DNA of 64,000 nucleotides from Staphylococcus canis (GTDB lineage: Bacteria; Bacillota; Bacilli; Staphylococcales; Staphylococcaceae): contig NZ_JABANU010000002.1 in assembly GCF_016238445.1 (NCBI RefSeq), positions 1 through 64,000 of the forward strand, in the 5' to 3' direction. The first letter of the stretch is position 1; each line of letters begins with the position of its first letter. This document shows, in pieces, positions 21,366 to 28,828 of this stretch. The notes under the pieces are model-generated. The model was not told the DNA's origin. It did not search any database and worked only from the letters and a program-made list of their open reading frames with translations. The translations under genes were made by a program, and so were the position numbers.

Positions 21366-21809
21366 TTATATATCCATACCTATAATATCAACATTATAGA
21401 CATTTTCTATTTGTTTCAAAGCTTTTATGACCTCATAAATATTCATAGACGTTTCAACCATCCTTAACGAAAGTGTGATAGAAGCACGTTGATTCACTGG
21501 AACACTCTGATGAATTGTTAAAACAGAGAGGTTCAGTTCAGATACTTTTTCAAGTATATTTGCTAAAATACCAACTTTGTCATTAACAAACAATATCAAC
21601 GTAAATGAATTGTTTCTTTGCTTTAATTCATCTAAAGGAAATATAGTATCTCTATACTTATAAAAAGCACTTCGAGAGCATTCATGCATATCGACAGCTT
21701 CTTGAATAGTTAAAGTCTGATCTTCTTTTAAAGAAGATTTTACTTTTAATACTCTCTGTACAACATAAGGTAAAACATCTTCACGTATGAGATAAAACTT
21801 ATGTTTCAT
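21366..21809 (-). CDS. pheB: ACT-domain protein of the PheB/YszB type, 147 aa
   Basis: The C-terminal half (about 70-145) is an ACT domain (LILFVNDKVGILANILEKVS ... NVYNVDIIGM), a fold that usually binds amino acids. The N-terminal half resembles a helix-turn-helix (TIQEAVDMHECSRSAFYKYR). B. subtilis has a similar protein of this size, PheB, immediately after obg, hence the symbol; chorismate mutase activity was once proposed for it but is not supported by the sequence. Function here is therefore unproved, possibly an amino-acid-responsive regulator. Spacing to obg and ruvA is short (23 and 12 bases). Confidence 0.8.
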   Translation of the reverse strand: MKHKFYLIREDVLPYVVQRVLKVKSSLKEDQTLTIQEAVDMHECSRSAFYKYRDTIFPLDELKQRNNSFTLILFVNDKVGILANILEKVSELNLSVLTIHQSVPVNQRASITLSLRMVETSMNIYEVIKALKQIENVYNVDIIGMDI

Positions 21810-21832
21810 ATGTTATCGTACAGCCTCCTTAT

Positions 21833-23122
21833 CTATTCAATAAATTCAAACTCTCCACCAAGTATACGTACTGTATCTCCATTTTCAGCGCCTCTCTCGC
21901 GTAACGCATCATCAATTCCCATTGAACGCATTTGTCTTGCAAATCGACGTACTGCCGGATCACTATTAAAATCAGTCATTTTGAACATACGTTCTATCGC
22001 ATTACCACTCACAACATACGCCCCATCGTCATCACGAGTAATTTCAAATTTATCTTGTGACGGTGTATGTTTATAAAGCACACGATTTACACCAACTGTA
22101 TCTTCTTCAATACTGAAATCAACATCTTTAACTTTTTCAAGTGTATCAGCAATCGTATACAGTAATTGATCGATATTTTCTTTAGTGAAAGAAGAAATAG
22201 CTATAACAGGAAGATTACTATCTATTTTTGATTTGAATTGTTTAAGATGCTCTTCTGCATCTGGTATATCCATTTTATTAGCAACTATAATTTGCGGACG
22301 TTCTTCTAAACGTTGCTTATATGCAGATAATTCTTGATTAATGGTTTGATAGTCTTCAAATGGATCTCGCCCTTCCATACCACTCATATCAATAACATGT
22401 ACAATCACTTTAGTGCGCTCAATATGTCTTAAAAATTGATGTCCTAATCCTACACCTTCTGACGCACCTTCAATAAGACCTGGTAAATCTGCCATAACAA
22501 AACTACGCTGGTCTGGTGTTGTTACAACTCCTAAATTAGGTTGTATTGTTGTAAAATGATAAGCACCAATTTTAGGTTTCGCTTTGGACACAATAGATAA
22601 TAATGTAGATTTTCCGACACTAGGGAAACCTACAAGACCAACATCTGCTAATAACTTCAATTCTAATGTAACTTCTATTTCTTCTCCTGGTTCTCCGTTT
22701 TCACTGAAATCTGGTGCTGGATTTTTCGGCGTGGCAAAACGTGAATTTCCACGTCCACCTCGTCCACCTTTAGCAACTGTAGCCTGTTGACCATGTTCAA
22801 TTAAATCAGCTACAACTTCTTCAGTATCTGCATTTTTAATTGTAGTCCCTGGTGGCACTTTCAATATTAAGTTTTCAGCATTTTTACCATGCATATTACT
22901 GCCTTGACCATTTTCACCTTTTTTAGCTTTAAATTGGCGTTGATACCTAAAATCCATTAATGTTCGCAGTCCTTCATCAACTTCAAATACTACAGAAGCA
23001 CCGCGACCCCCATCACCACCAGCAGGGCCGCCAAAAGGCACATATTTTTCTCTACGATATGCAGTAATACCGTTACCACCATCGCCAGCTTTCAAAAATA
23101 TCTTCACTTGATCGACGAACAT
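21833..23122 (-). CDS. obg: GTPase Obg (CgtA), 429 aa
   Basis: Obg is an essential ribosome-associated GTPase in 50S assembly and stress control. The glycine-rich Obg fold covers about 1-158 ([30 protein letters not shown]). The G domain follows with G1 [10 protein letters not shown]3 DLPGLIEGA and G4 NKMD. A C-terminal OCT domain is about 350-429. I start it at ATG 23122 after AGAGGTG; a longer frame to 23155 lacks a ribosome-binding site and the family N-terminus is [10 protein letters not shown] strong terminator upstream separates it from rpmA. Confidence 0.96.
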   Translation of the reverse strand: MFVDQVKIFLKAGDGGNGITAYRREKYVPFGGPAGGDGGRGASVVFEVDEGLRTLMDFRYQRQFKAKKGENGQGSNMHGKNAENLILKVPPGTTIKNADTEEVVADLIEHGQQATVAKGGRGGRGNSRFATPKNPAPDFSENGEPGEEIEVTLELKLLADVGLVGFPSVGKSTLLSIVSKAKPKIGAYHFTTIQPNLGVVTTPDQRSFVMADLPGLIEGASEGVGLGHQFLRHIERTKVIVHVIDMSGMEGRDPFEDYQTINQELSAYKQRLEERPQIIVANKMDIPDAEEHLKQFKSKIDSNLPVIAISSFTKENIDQLLYTIADTLEKVKDVDFSIEEDTVGVNRVLYKHTPSQDKFEITRDDDGAYVVSGNAIERMFKMTDFNSDPAVRRFARQMRSMGIDDALRERGAENGDTVRILGGEFEFIE

Positions 23123-23264
23123 TTTTTCACCTCTTTTACATTTAATATATAACAATTTATTTAGTTAAAGTTAGTTCTATTTTTGATGGTACAACAATTG
23201 TCTTTAATACAAATCAGATATTGCATATCATCTTTAACATGAACTTCTTTAAAAATATGACCTA

Positions 23265-23300
23265 AAAAAATAAACACCAGAAGCCAACTTCTGGTGTTTA
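23265..23300 (-). terminator. Terminator of the rplU-prp-rpmA operon
   Basis: AAACACCAGAAG (23272-23283) and CTTCTGGTGTTT (23288-23299) form a perfect 12-bp stem with a four-base loop. On the minus strand it is followed by ATTTTTTTAGG. It begins 11 bases after the rpmA stop. Confidence 0.92.
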
Positions 23301-23310
23301 AATTGACAAA

Positions 23311-23595
23311 TTATTCAGCAACTGCATATACAGAAACTTGTTTTTTGTCTCGACCTTTACGTTCAAATTTTACAACGCCGTCGATTTTAGCGAATAAAGT
23401 ATCATCGCCACCACGACCTACGTTTTCACCTGGGTAAATTTTAGTACCACGTTGGCGGAAAAGGATAGAACCACCAGTAACGTATTGACCATCAGCACGT
23501 TTAGCACCTAAACGTTTTGATTCAGAGTCACGACCGTTTTTAGTAGAACTTACCCCTTTCTTAGATGCGAAAAATTGTAAGTTTAATTTTAACAT
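23311..23595 (-). CDS. rpmA: 50S ribosomal protein L27 with cleavable N-terminus, 94 aa
   Basis: L27 lies near the peptidyl-transferase centre. The precursor begins MLKLNLQFF followed by [20 protein letters not shown]. In S. aureus and relatives the first nine residues are removed by Prp, exposing the mature ASKKG end that reaches the P-site tRNA. The cleavage motif is intact and the prp gene is directly upstream in the same operon. Confidence 0.97.
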   Translation of the reverse strand: MLKLNLQFFASKKGVSSTKNGRDSESKRLGAKRADGQYVTGGSILFRQRGTKIYPGENVGRGGDDTLFAKIDGVVKFERKGRDKKQVSVYAVAE

Positions 23596-23605
23596 GAGTT
23601 ACACC

Positions 23606-23926
23606 TCACTTAAGATTTAATTTAATATAGTCTTTATATTCGTCTTCCATCGTTTGTAGAGAGACGATCATAGCTTGTAATATTAACTGTGCTTGTTCAT
23701 TTGATGGATCAACAGAACGCACATGAAAATATCCACCTTCATCATCATAATCAATGTCAGGTTTTTCAGAAGTTAGTCCCATTATAGCATTGATACTTCC
23801 AAATAACACTGCAGAAGCTCCGGCACACACAATATCTTGTCCATGCTCTGCATAATCTGCATGACCTGTCATAATCACATCAGACACTTGACCTTCGTCA
23901 TTTAAACTAATATCAACATTAATCAT
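23606..23926 (-). CDS. prp: Ribosomal-processing cysteine protease Prp, 106 aa
   Basis: Prp removes the N-terminal extension of L27. The catalytic pair is H22 (MTGHADYA) and C34 (DIVCAGASAV), at the same positions as in S. aureus Prp. The length is standard for the YsxB/Prp family. The gene is inserted between rplU and rpmA with spacings of two and ten bases, so protease and substrate are made together. Confidence 0.94.
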   Translation of the reverse strand: MINVDISLNDEGQVSDVIMTGHADYAEHGQDIVCAGASAVLFGSINAIMGLTSEKPDIDYDDEGGYFHVRSVDPSNEQAQLILQAMIVSLQTMEDEYKDYIKLNLK

Positions 23927-23928
23927 AA

Positions 23929-24237
23929 TTATGCATTAATTTTATCGATAGTTAGTTTAGTGTATGGTTGACGATGGCCTTTTTTACGTTTAGAGTCTTT
24001 ACGACGACGGTAAGTGAATACAGTGATTTTTTTACCGCGACCTTGTTTGTTAACAGTCGCTGTTACTGTTGCACCTTCTACTGTTGGTGCTCCTACTTTA
24101 ACTGAATCTCCACCTACAAATAAAACTTTATCGAAAGTGAATGTATCACCTTCGTTAGCATTTAACTTTTCAACGAAGATTTCTTGACCTTCTTCAACTT
24201 TGATTTGTTTTCCACCTGTTTCAATAATAGCAAACAT
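23929..24237 (-). CDS. rplU: 50S ribosomal protein L21, 102 aa
   Basis: L21 binds 23S r[21 protein letters not shown] at the start, [20 protein letters not shown], and [14 protein letters not shown] at the end define it. I start at ATG 24237, preceded by AGGAGGTG at a normal distance; an upstream in-frame GTG at 24246 lies inside that ribosome-binding site. It is the first gene of rplU-prp-rpmA. Confidence 0.96.
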   Translation of the reverse strand: MFAIIETGGKQIKVEEGQEIFVEKLNANEGDTFTFDKVLFVGGDSVKVGAPTVEGATVTATVNKQGRGKKITVFTYRRRKDSKRKKGHRQPYTKLTIDKINA

Positions 24238-24245
24238 ACTTTGCA

Positions 24246-24336
24246 CCTCCTAAAATTAAGTCACGCCATATATAGGTGACATTCGTACTTAAAACCTATA
24301 TTTGAGCGGTTGTATGTAGCTATAAAACTACTCAAC
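24246..24336 (-). promoter_or_regulatory. L21-type leader of the rplU operon
   Basis: About 90 bases of structured 5' leader precede rplU. On the minus strand ATATAGGT pairs with ACCTATAT, GTCAC with GTGAC, and GTAG with CTAC. A conserved leader upstream of rplU is known in Bacillales and is thought to let a ribosomal protein of the operon control it. Assignment rests on position and hairpins, not on a covariance search. Confidence 0.55.
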
Positions 24337-24342
24337 TACTGC

Positions 24343-24372
24343 ATAATATCATTAATCATCACTTACTGTCAA
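24343..24372 (-). promoter_or_regulatory. Promoter of rplU-prp-rpmA
   Basis: TTGACA (24372-24367), 18 bases, TATTAT (24348-24343) on the minus strand, close to consensus. The -35 box and part of the spacer lie in the last codons of mreD, so the ribosomal operon starts inside the end of the mre transcript. Confidence 0.8.
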
Positions 24373-24874
24373 CAGTATGTTTACGATTTTTGTATATACT
24401 TATAACTGTATAAATAATAGTAATTAATAACGCATTAAAAATAACTGTTGGCATAATTCTTAAGAAAATAAGTTGGATTACATGTAGCTCTACTAACCCT
24501 AATACACCATAAACTAAGCTTACAAACACTTCAAACAATGCGGTTAATACTAATAATGATATAAAAATCATTTTTTGATCACGGTAGAACACTTTGATGA
24601 ATTTATCAACTATTAATGTGAATATTAAATTTCCAAATAAATATACGCCATATATTTGTCCAAAATAAACATCATGTATAATTCCTAAAAAAACACTTAA
24701 TATCAATGCGATATTCGTATTTTTAAAAATAGCAATCACTAAAATGAAAAGCAGCGTTAGATGTGGTACAGATATGATATCAAAATTTCCAATACGAATA
24801 GGCGATAAGAATGTTAATAACGTATCTAAATAAAAGCATATTAACGAAATTAAGAAATAATAAAATGTTTTCAT
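24359..24874 (-). CDS. mreD: Rod shape-determining protein MreD, 171 aa
   Basis: This is an integral membrane protein of the cell-wall elongation machinery. About five hydrophobic segments are visible (for example FYYFLISLICFYLDTLLTFL, LTLLFILVIAIF and IALILSVFLGIIHDVYFGQI). Length and position directly after mreC (one-base overlap) identify it. In cocci its role is in peripheral or septal wall synthesis; MreB is absent in staphylococci. Confidence 0.9.
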   Translation of the reverse strand: MKTFYYFLISLICFYLDTLLTFLSPIRIGNFDIISVPHLTLLFILVIAIFKNTNIALILSVFLGIIHDVYFGQIYGVYLFGNLIFTLIVDKFIKVFYRDQKMIFISLLVLTALFEVFVSLVYGVLGLVELHVIQLIFLRIMPTVIFNALLITIIYTVISIYKNRKHTVDSK

Positions 24875-25719
24875 TATTCTTCACCTTGTTCTGTAGACAC
24901 TTTACTTACTTTATTATTTTTAGCGACATATACGTGTGCTAAATTATTCATATCCGCCCCAGTCTTGATAATGACTTGCTTAGATAGTCCATATTGGTCA
25001 TTTTCTACTTTTTGTACTTCTCCTACATATAATCCTTTAGGCATATCATCGCCTAAACCGCTAGTCAGTACTTGGTCACCCTTTTCAACCGTATCCTTAT
25101 TGTCTATATCACTAATTATAAGCTCATGATGCTTTTCATCATAATGGTCAATAAGACCAAAAACTTCATCCGAGTCATGCTGGATATTGACAGACAATCG
25201 ATTCGTACGTCCTTTAGTTGAAATCAAATCTACTTTTGAAGAAAATTGGTTTACTTTTGTGACTCTCCCTACTAAACCTTCATTTGTCATAACCGCCATA
25301 TTTTCTCTTACACCGGCTTTTTTTCCTTTATCAATAATAAGTGTATTTAACCATTGATCAGGTTGACGTGCAATAACTGCCGCTGATACAGGATTGTATT
25401 TAGAGATATCAGTCATATCAAGCTCTTTTTTTAGATTTTTATTTTCTGATTTCAAACGATTATTCTCAGCCTCGAGTTGTTTTATTTTACTGCTCTCATC
25501 TTTTTCATGATTAAATAGTTGGTGAATAGAGCCAGATATAATATGCACAGGATAAGTAAAAACACGCTGTCCAAAACTCACGGTATCACCTATGTATTGT
25601 TCCGGAACGGATTGTGAATTTGACCTTATAGAAAGTCCTATTAATGCAATAAAGATAATGATTGAACAAAATAATACGACAAGTTTATTGTTCTTAAAAA
25701 AATTGGACAACCTTAACAC
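24874..25719 (-). CDS. mreC: Cell-shape protein MreC, 281 aa
   Basis: MreC is a bitopic membrane scaffold of wall synthesis. A TM anchor (LVVLFCSIIIFIALIGLSI, about 13-31) is followed by an extracellular coiled coil (about 75-100, KIKQLEAENNRLKSENKNLK) and two beta-barrel domains (about 110-270) with VIARQPDQWLNTLIIDKG, VGRVTKVNQFSSKVDLIS and VLTSGLGDDMPKGLYVGEV. Length is normal. The gene overlaps mreD by one base. Confidence 0.94.
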   Translation of the reverse strand: MLRLSNFFKNNKLVVLFCSIIIFIALIGLSIRSNSQSVPEQYIGDTVSFGQRVFTYPVHIISGSIHQLFNHEKDESSKIKQLEAENNRLKSENKNLKKELDMTDISKYNPVSAAVIARQPDQWLNTLIIDKGKKAGVRENMAVMTNEGLVGRVTKVNQFSSKVDLISTKGRTNRLSVNIQHDSDEVFGLIDHYDEKHHELIISDIDNKDTVEKGDQVLTSGLGDDMPKGLYVGEVQKVENDQYGLSKQVIIKTGADMNNLAHVYVAKNNKVSKVSTEQGEE

Positions 25720-26068
25720 CTCATGTTCTATGTATTTACCTATACTGTACCATTTTAAATGAATCTCTTCTTTTAATAAAGTCCGAATTAATGAACTGCT
25801 TCAATTTAGAAATTTAAATAAATGTATAATAAACCAAAGCAACTATACTACTATAATTATGTGTTATGTTTCTCAAACAAGAAAGGAAGTTATAATTAAA
25901 TTAGATAAACAGAGGTAACATCAAACGAAAGAAAAGAAAATGTTAAAAAATTGGTTATTATAAAGAGTGTTAAAGATAGGGATGAAATTTCAAAATTATA
26001 TTATTGAGATCGAGACTACAGTGACAATTAAATGAATGAGTCCCAATCTCAATATAGAAACTTAAATA
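25720..26068. other. Intergenic region upstream of mreC
   Basis: These 349 bases are AT-rich and have no credible coding frame. They must contain the mreC promoter on the minus strand, which I could not pin down. The distal part holds the hairpin at 26003-26053. Confidence 0.5.
26003..26053 (-). terminator. 15-bp hairpin downstream of the 45-aa gene
   Basis: ATTGAGATCGAGACT (26003-26017) and AGTCCCAATCTCAAT (26039-26053) are inverted repeats differing at two positions. Both differences become G-U pairs in minus-strand RNA but C-A mismatches in plus-strand RNA, so the hairpin is better suited to a minus transcript. It follows the 45-aa gene by 15 bases. The trailing sequence is AT-rich but not a pure T-run. 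Confidence 0.55.
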
Positions 26069-26206
26069 TTATTTAGATGTGTTATCTGATGCATTCGCAT
26101 CATTTTTTGCATTTTCTTGTTGTGATTCTTTTTGACGCATTTTCGCGAATAATTTTTGTGCTTTTAATTGTTCGTTACTTTGCTCTTGATTATTTTGATT
26201 AGTCAT
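26069..26206 (-). CDS. Small hydrophilic protein of unknown function, 45 aa
   Basis: The frame runs from ATG 26206 to TAA 26069-26071 with AAAGGTGAG seven bases before the start. The product is rich in Gln, Asn, Lys and Ser, has no cysteine and no membrane segment. The central part NEQLKAQKLFAKMRQKESQQ is a likely amphipathic helix; the C-terminus is polar and probably disordered. A hairpin follows the stop. It lies 70 bases after the 153-aa membrane-anchored gene and may be cotranscribed with it. I do not recognise a family. Confidence 0.7.
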   Translation of the reverse strand: MTNQNNQEQSNEQLKAQKLFAKMRQKESQQENAKNDANASDNTSK

Positions 26207-26276
26207 TATACTCACCTTTCTAATAATCATTCAAATTCAGGGTAACGCAAAAAATTATGAAATACAAGTCTATACT

Positions 26277-26738
26277 TTATTCTGACTTATCATTATATGC
26301 TTCAAGAGCAAACATTTTAATAGGATGACCCATTTGATTTAAGTCATAATATAAGTCGTGTTCTGTGGTATATACACGCATTTGTTTTTCACCGAAGTTG
26401 TATAAAATAAATCGAGAGTTTTGCTCAGCAATTAAATATTCGTCATCAAAACCCATTCGAGTCAATTCATTAACTTGCATAAACTCATATTTATCTATCC
26501 AACTAAAGACATTTCTAGATTGTGTACTCGGAACGTTTCTAAATAACGTGTTCTCTTGTATGATATAACCCCTACCATTTGCAGGTACTTCATAACCTTG
26601 TTCATCAACATATTGGTAAGCTAATTTATGCTTTAAAGGATTCCAATTTTGTTGATTAACAACGGGCATGAATTTTAACGATACAATTAAACCTATTAAC
26701 AGTAAAATAATTATTGAAATATTAATTTGCTTTCTCAC
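26277..26738 (-). CDS. Membrane-anchored protein of unknown function, 153 aa
   Basis: A single N-terminal hydrophobic segment (INISIIILLLIGLIVSLKF, about 5-23) is preceded by RK and would place the remaining 130 residues outside the cell, anchored rather than secreted since no signal-peptidase site is obvious. The outer part has no cysteine, is rich in aromatic residues (YQYVDEQGYEVP, FSWIDKYEFMQ, RFILYNFGEKQMRVYTTEHD) and looks like a beta-rich small domain. It may be one of the Staphylococcus-specific DUF proteins (possibly DUF4930), which I cannot verify. Function unknown. Confidence 0.8.
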   Translation of the reverse strand: MRKQINISIIILLLIGLIVSLKFMPVVNQQNWNPLKHKLAYQYVDEQGYEVPANGRGYIIQENTLFRNVPSTQSRNVFSWIDKYEFMQVNELTRMGFDDEYLIAEQNSRFILYNFGEKQMRVYTTEHDLYYDLNQMGHPIKMFALEAYNDKSE

Positions 26739-26786
26739 TATATGTCATCCTTTAAGAACATTTTTATCATACTTAGTATATCTTGA

Positions 26787-26824
26787 ATTAATTCCCTCTA
26801 CATCGTTCTTTAGATGGAATTAAT
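26787..26824. repeat. Inverted repeat in a divergent promoter region
   Basis: ATTAATTCC (26787-26795) and GGAATTAAT (26816-26824) are perfect 9-bp inverted repeats 20 bases apart. They lie between the start of the 153-aa gene (minus) and the 51-aa gene (plus). This could be an operator for both, but AT-rich spacers often contain such pairs by chance. Confidence 0.35.
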
Positions 26825-26882
26825 CATGAAAACATGCAACCTATGGCATTACATAGTAAAATAAAGTTAAAGGAGTGATTAT

Positions 26883-27038
26883 TTGAGATTAATTTCCTTG
26901 TTTCTTATTATTTTATTAGTAATTCTCATCTTCCGTTTTAGTGTCTCACTAATTAGCTTTTTAATTCGGCTAGGATTTGTACTTTTGCTATTATATTTAG
27001 GCTATCACTTAATATTATGGCTAACTCAACAATTGTGA
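26883..27038 (+). CDS. 51-aa hydrophobic membrane peptide with TTG start
   Basis: The frame begins at TTG 26883, seven bases after AAGGAG (26870-26875), and ends at TGA 27036-27038. Almost the whole product is hydrophobic, in two blocks: ISLFLIILLVILIFRFSVSL and LIRLGFVLLLLYLGYHLILW, so it is probably a hairpin of two membrane helices with basic residues at the turn. It is on the plus strand, opposite to its neighbours, and divergent from the 153-aa gene. A good ribosome-binding site and uninterrupted hydrophobicity support coding. I do not recognise a family. Confidence 0.65.
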   Translation: MRLISLFLIILLVILIFRFSVSLISFLIRLGFVLLLLYLGYHLILWLTQQL

Positions 27039-27274
27039 ATTACTTACAATTTAGATAATCCTTAAATTTTCTGAAGTGGGAGCTTCCTAGAAAGAATTAC
27101 TATGGCAACGTTTTTCTTAGATAATAACGCTGTAACTCATTTACCAACTTTTCTATAGTTCCCACAATTTTTATATATTTTAATTTCATCAAATGACAAT
27201 ACTTCAAAATCTTTAATCAATATGATAATTCTAGTCTTTATACCTATGTCATAGTAAGTATGTCTATAACTTTT

Positions 27275-27958
27275 TCATTTGAACTGTGTTTCACTCATAA
27301 TCGATGTAAAGTTATCCTCCCCCACTATAATATGATCTAATAATTCTATGCCCATAGCTTCCCCACATGTAATAAGTCGTTTTGTTGTGGTAATATCAGC
27401 TGATGAAGGTGTTGTGTCCCCTGAGGGGTGATTATGAACAACAATAATTGCATGAGCTGACCATTTTAGTGCAACTTTAAATACCTCTCTTGGATGAATA
27501 ATAGCACTGTTAAGCGTCCCGATAAATAATGTTTCTTTATGTACAATATGATGCTTTGTATTAAGTATAAGAACGATAAAATGTTCTTGATCAATCCCTT
27601 TTAAATCATGATACATGTACTCAGCAATTTGCTCAGGGCCTTTTATTGGTTCTGATAATAATACTTGCCGGTCAAAATAAATTCTTGAAGCCAATTCAAA
27701 AGCCGCAAGTAATGTTATTGCTTTCTTTTCTCCAATCCCACTAAAATTTTGTAATTCCATTATCGATAAAGCTCTTAACTGTCTTAAGTTTGAATACTGT
27801 TTCAATATTTCAGAGGCTATTTCAAGACTTGATTTTCCTTTTCGACCTGTATTAATTAATATTGCAAGTAATTCCGTGTTTGATAATGCTTTCGCACCAT
27901 GTAATCTTAACCTTTCTTTTGGTTTTTCTTCATGTAATAAATCGTTGATTCGCATCAT
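27275..27958 (-). CDS. radC: RadC/YsxA family protein, 227 aa
   Basis: RadC proteins have a helix-hairpin-helix N-terminal part (LRALSIMELQNFSGIGEKKA, about 58-80) and a C-terminal JAB/MPN-like metalloprotease fold. The metal site HAIIVVHNHPSGDTTPSSAD (His-x-His ... Ser ... Asp) is intact, and E in HKETLFIGTLNSAIIHPREV precedes it. The name comes from a misassigned repair phenotype; the cellular role is unsettled. The start overlaps the comC stop in ATGATG, so translation is coupled. Confidence 0.93.
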   Translation of the reverse strand: MMRINDLLHEEKPKERLRLHGAKALSNTELLAILINTGRKGKSSLEIASEILKQYSNLRQLRALSIMELQNFSGIGEKKAITLLAAFELASRIYFDRQVLLSEPIKGPEQIAEYMYHDLKGIDQEHFIVLILNTKHHIVHKETLFIGTLNSAIIHPREVFKVALKWSAHAIIVVHNHPSGDTTPSSADITTTKRLITCGEAMGIELLDHIIVGEDNFTSIMSETQFK

Positions 27959-28671
27959 AAAATACCCCCAAAATAAAATAAGAATTGCTTAAACATTATT
28001 GATATAATGATAAAACTTAAAAAAATGGAAGGGACAAGCGGTATTATTGGAAAATGGACTAATTTAAATAAATAGTAAAAAGGAAGTAATAGTAAAGCGA
28101 TTGGAAAAAGGATTAAAAGTAGTAATACCATAAAATTAAATGGTAGTGCCAGTGCTAAAATCATTAATAATTTGATATCACCAAATCCTATAAAGTTAGG
28201 AAATATCATACCAAACACTAAAAGAACAGCGGATAACAATAACTGACTTATAGTAATATGATTAAACATCCCTAAGCCAACTAAACAAAACACTAATAAC
28301 AATAACCATCGATGTGGCACTATTAAATCTTGAATATCTATAAAAGATAAAGTTAATAATATAAGGGAAATGAGATAAAAATAAGAAAGATAGATATCTA
28401 AAGCGAGGTAAATTGGTAATATTAATAAGAAAGCACCTAATAATTCTGCGATAAATAGCTGAAGAGGTATAGTTGTACCACAGTGTCGACATCGCCCTTT
28501 TAAAATTAAAAAGCTAAATATGGGGATTAAATCGTAACACGCAATAGTATGATAACACTTCTGACAACGACTCCTATTCCATAACATCGAAATTTTAAGT
28601 ACTTTGTGTTCTGAAACTTGCATTAAAAAACTCATTAAACTTGCACCAAACATTAGAATAACTACAATCAT
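27955..28671 (-). CDS. comC: Type IV prepilin peptidase (ComC family), 238 aa
   Basis: This membrane aspartyl protease processes competence pseudopilins such as ComGC. It has an N-terminal zinc-type pair CQKC / CRHC in the cytosolic loop, about eight TM segments, and both catalytic aspartates, in SFIDIQDLIVPH and in the GxGD motif IGFGDIKLL. I start it at ATG 28671 after AAGGAGGAG; a longer frame to 28731 has no ribosome-binding site and adds a hydrophilic tail unlike the family. It is the only competence gene in the window. Confidence 0.93.
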   Translation of the reverse strand: MIVVILMFGASLMSFLMQVSEHKVLKISMLWNRSRCQKCYHTIACYDLIPIFSFLILKGRCRHCGTTIPLQLFIAELLGAFLLILPIYLALDIYLSYFYLISLILLTLSFIDIQDLIVPHRWLLLLVFCLVGLGMFNHITISQLLLSAVLLVFGMIFPNFIGFGDIKLLMILALALPFNFMVLLLLILFPIALLLLPFYYLFKLVHFPIIPLVPSIFLSFIIISIMFKQFLFYFGGIL

Positions 28672-28771
28672 AGTCTCCTCCTTTTTTGTATTTGTAGTAT
28701 ATGCGTCGAGCGTCCTAGAGTCAAATTTCAAATTTTACATATTAGAGTCCATAATGCTGAATAAAATGAAG

Positions 28772-28823
28772 TCCCTCCTAATTAGACCATTAAAATTAAA
28801 ATCTGTTGTCTAAATAGGAGGGA
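28772..28823 (-). terminator. Long hairpin between folC and comC
   Basis: TCCCTCCTAATTAGAC (28772-28787) and GTCTAAATAGGAGGGA (28808-28823) pair with one mismatch in 16. It begins six bases after the folC stop, so it probably ends the valS-folC transcript. The sequence after it on the minus strand (CTTCATTTTATT) is only a fair T-run. Confidence 0.6.
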
Positions 28824-28828
28824 GAAAT

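Noticed and set aside
27039-27274. Possible small gene or RNA between the 51-aa gene and radC
   Set aside because: No frame with a ribosome-binding site and no convincing hairpin with a T-run on either strand.
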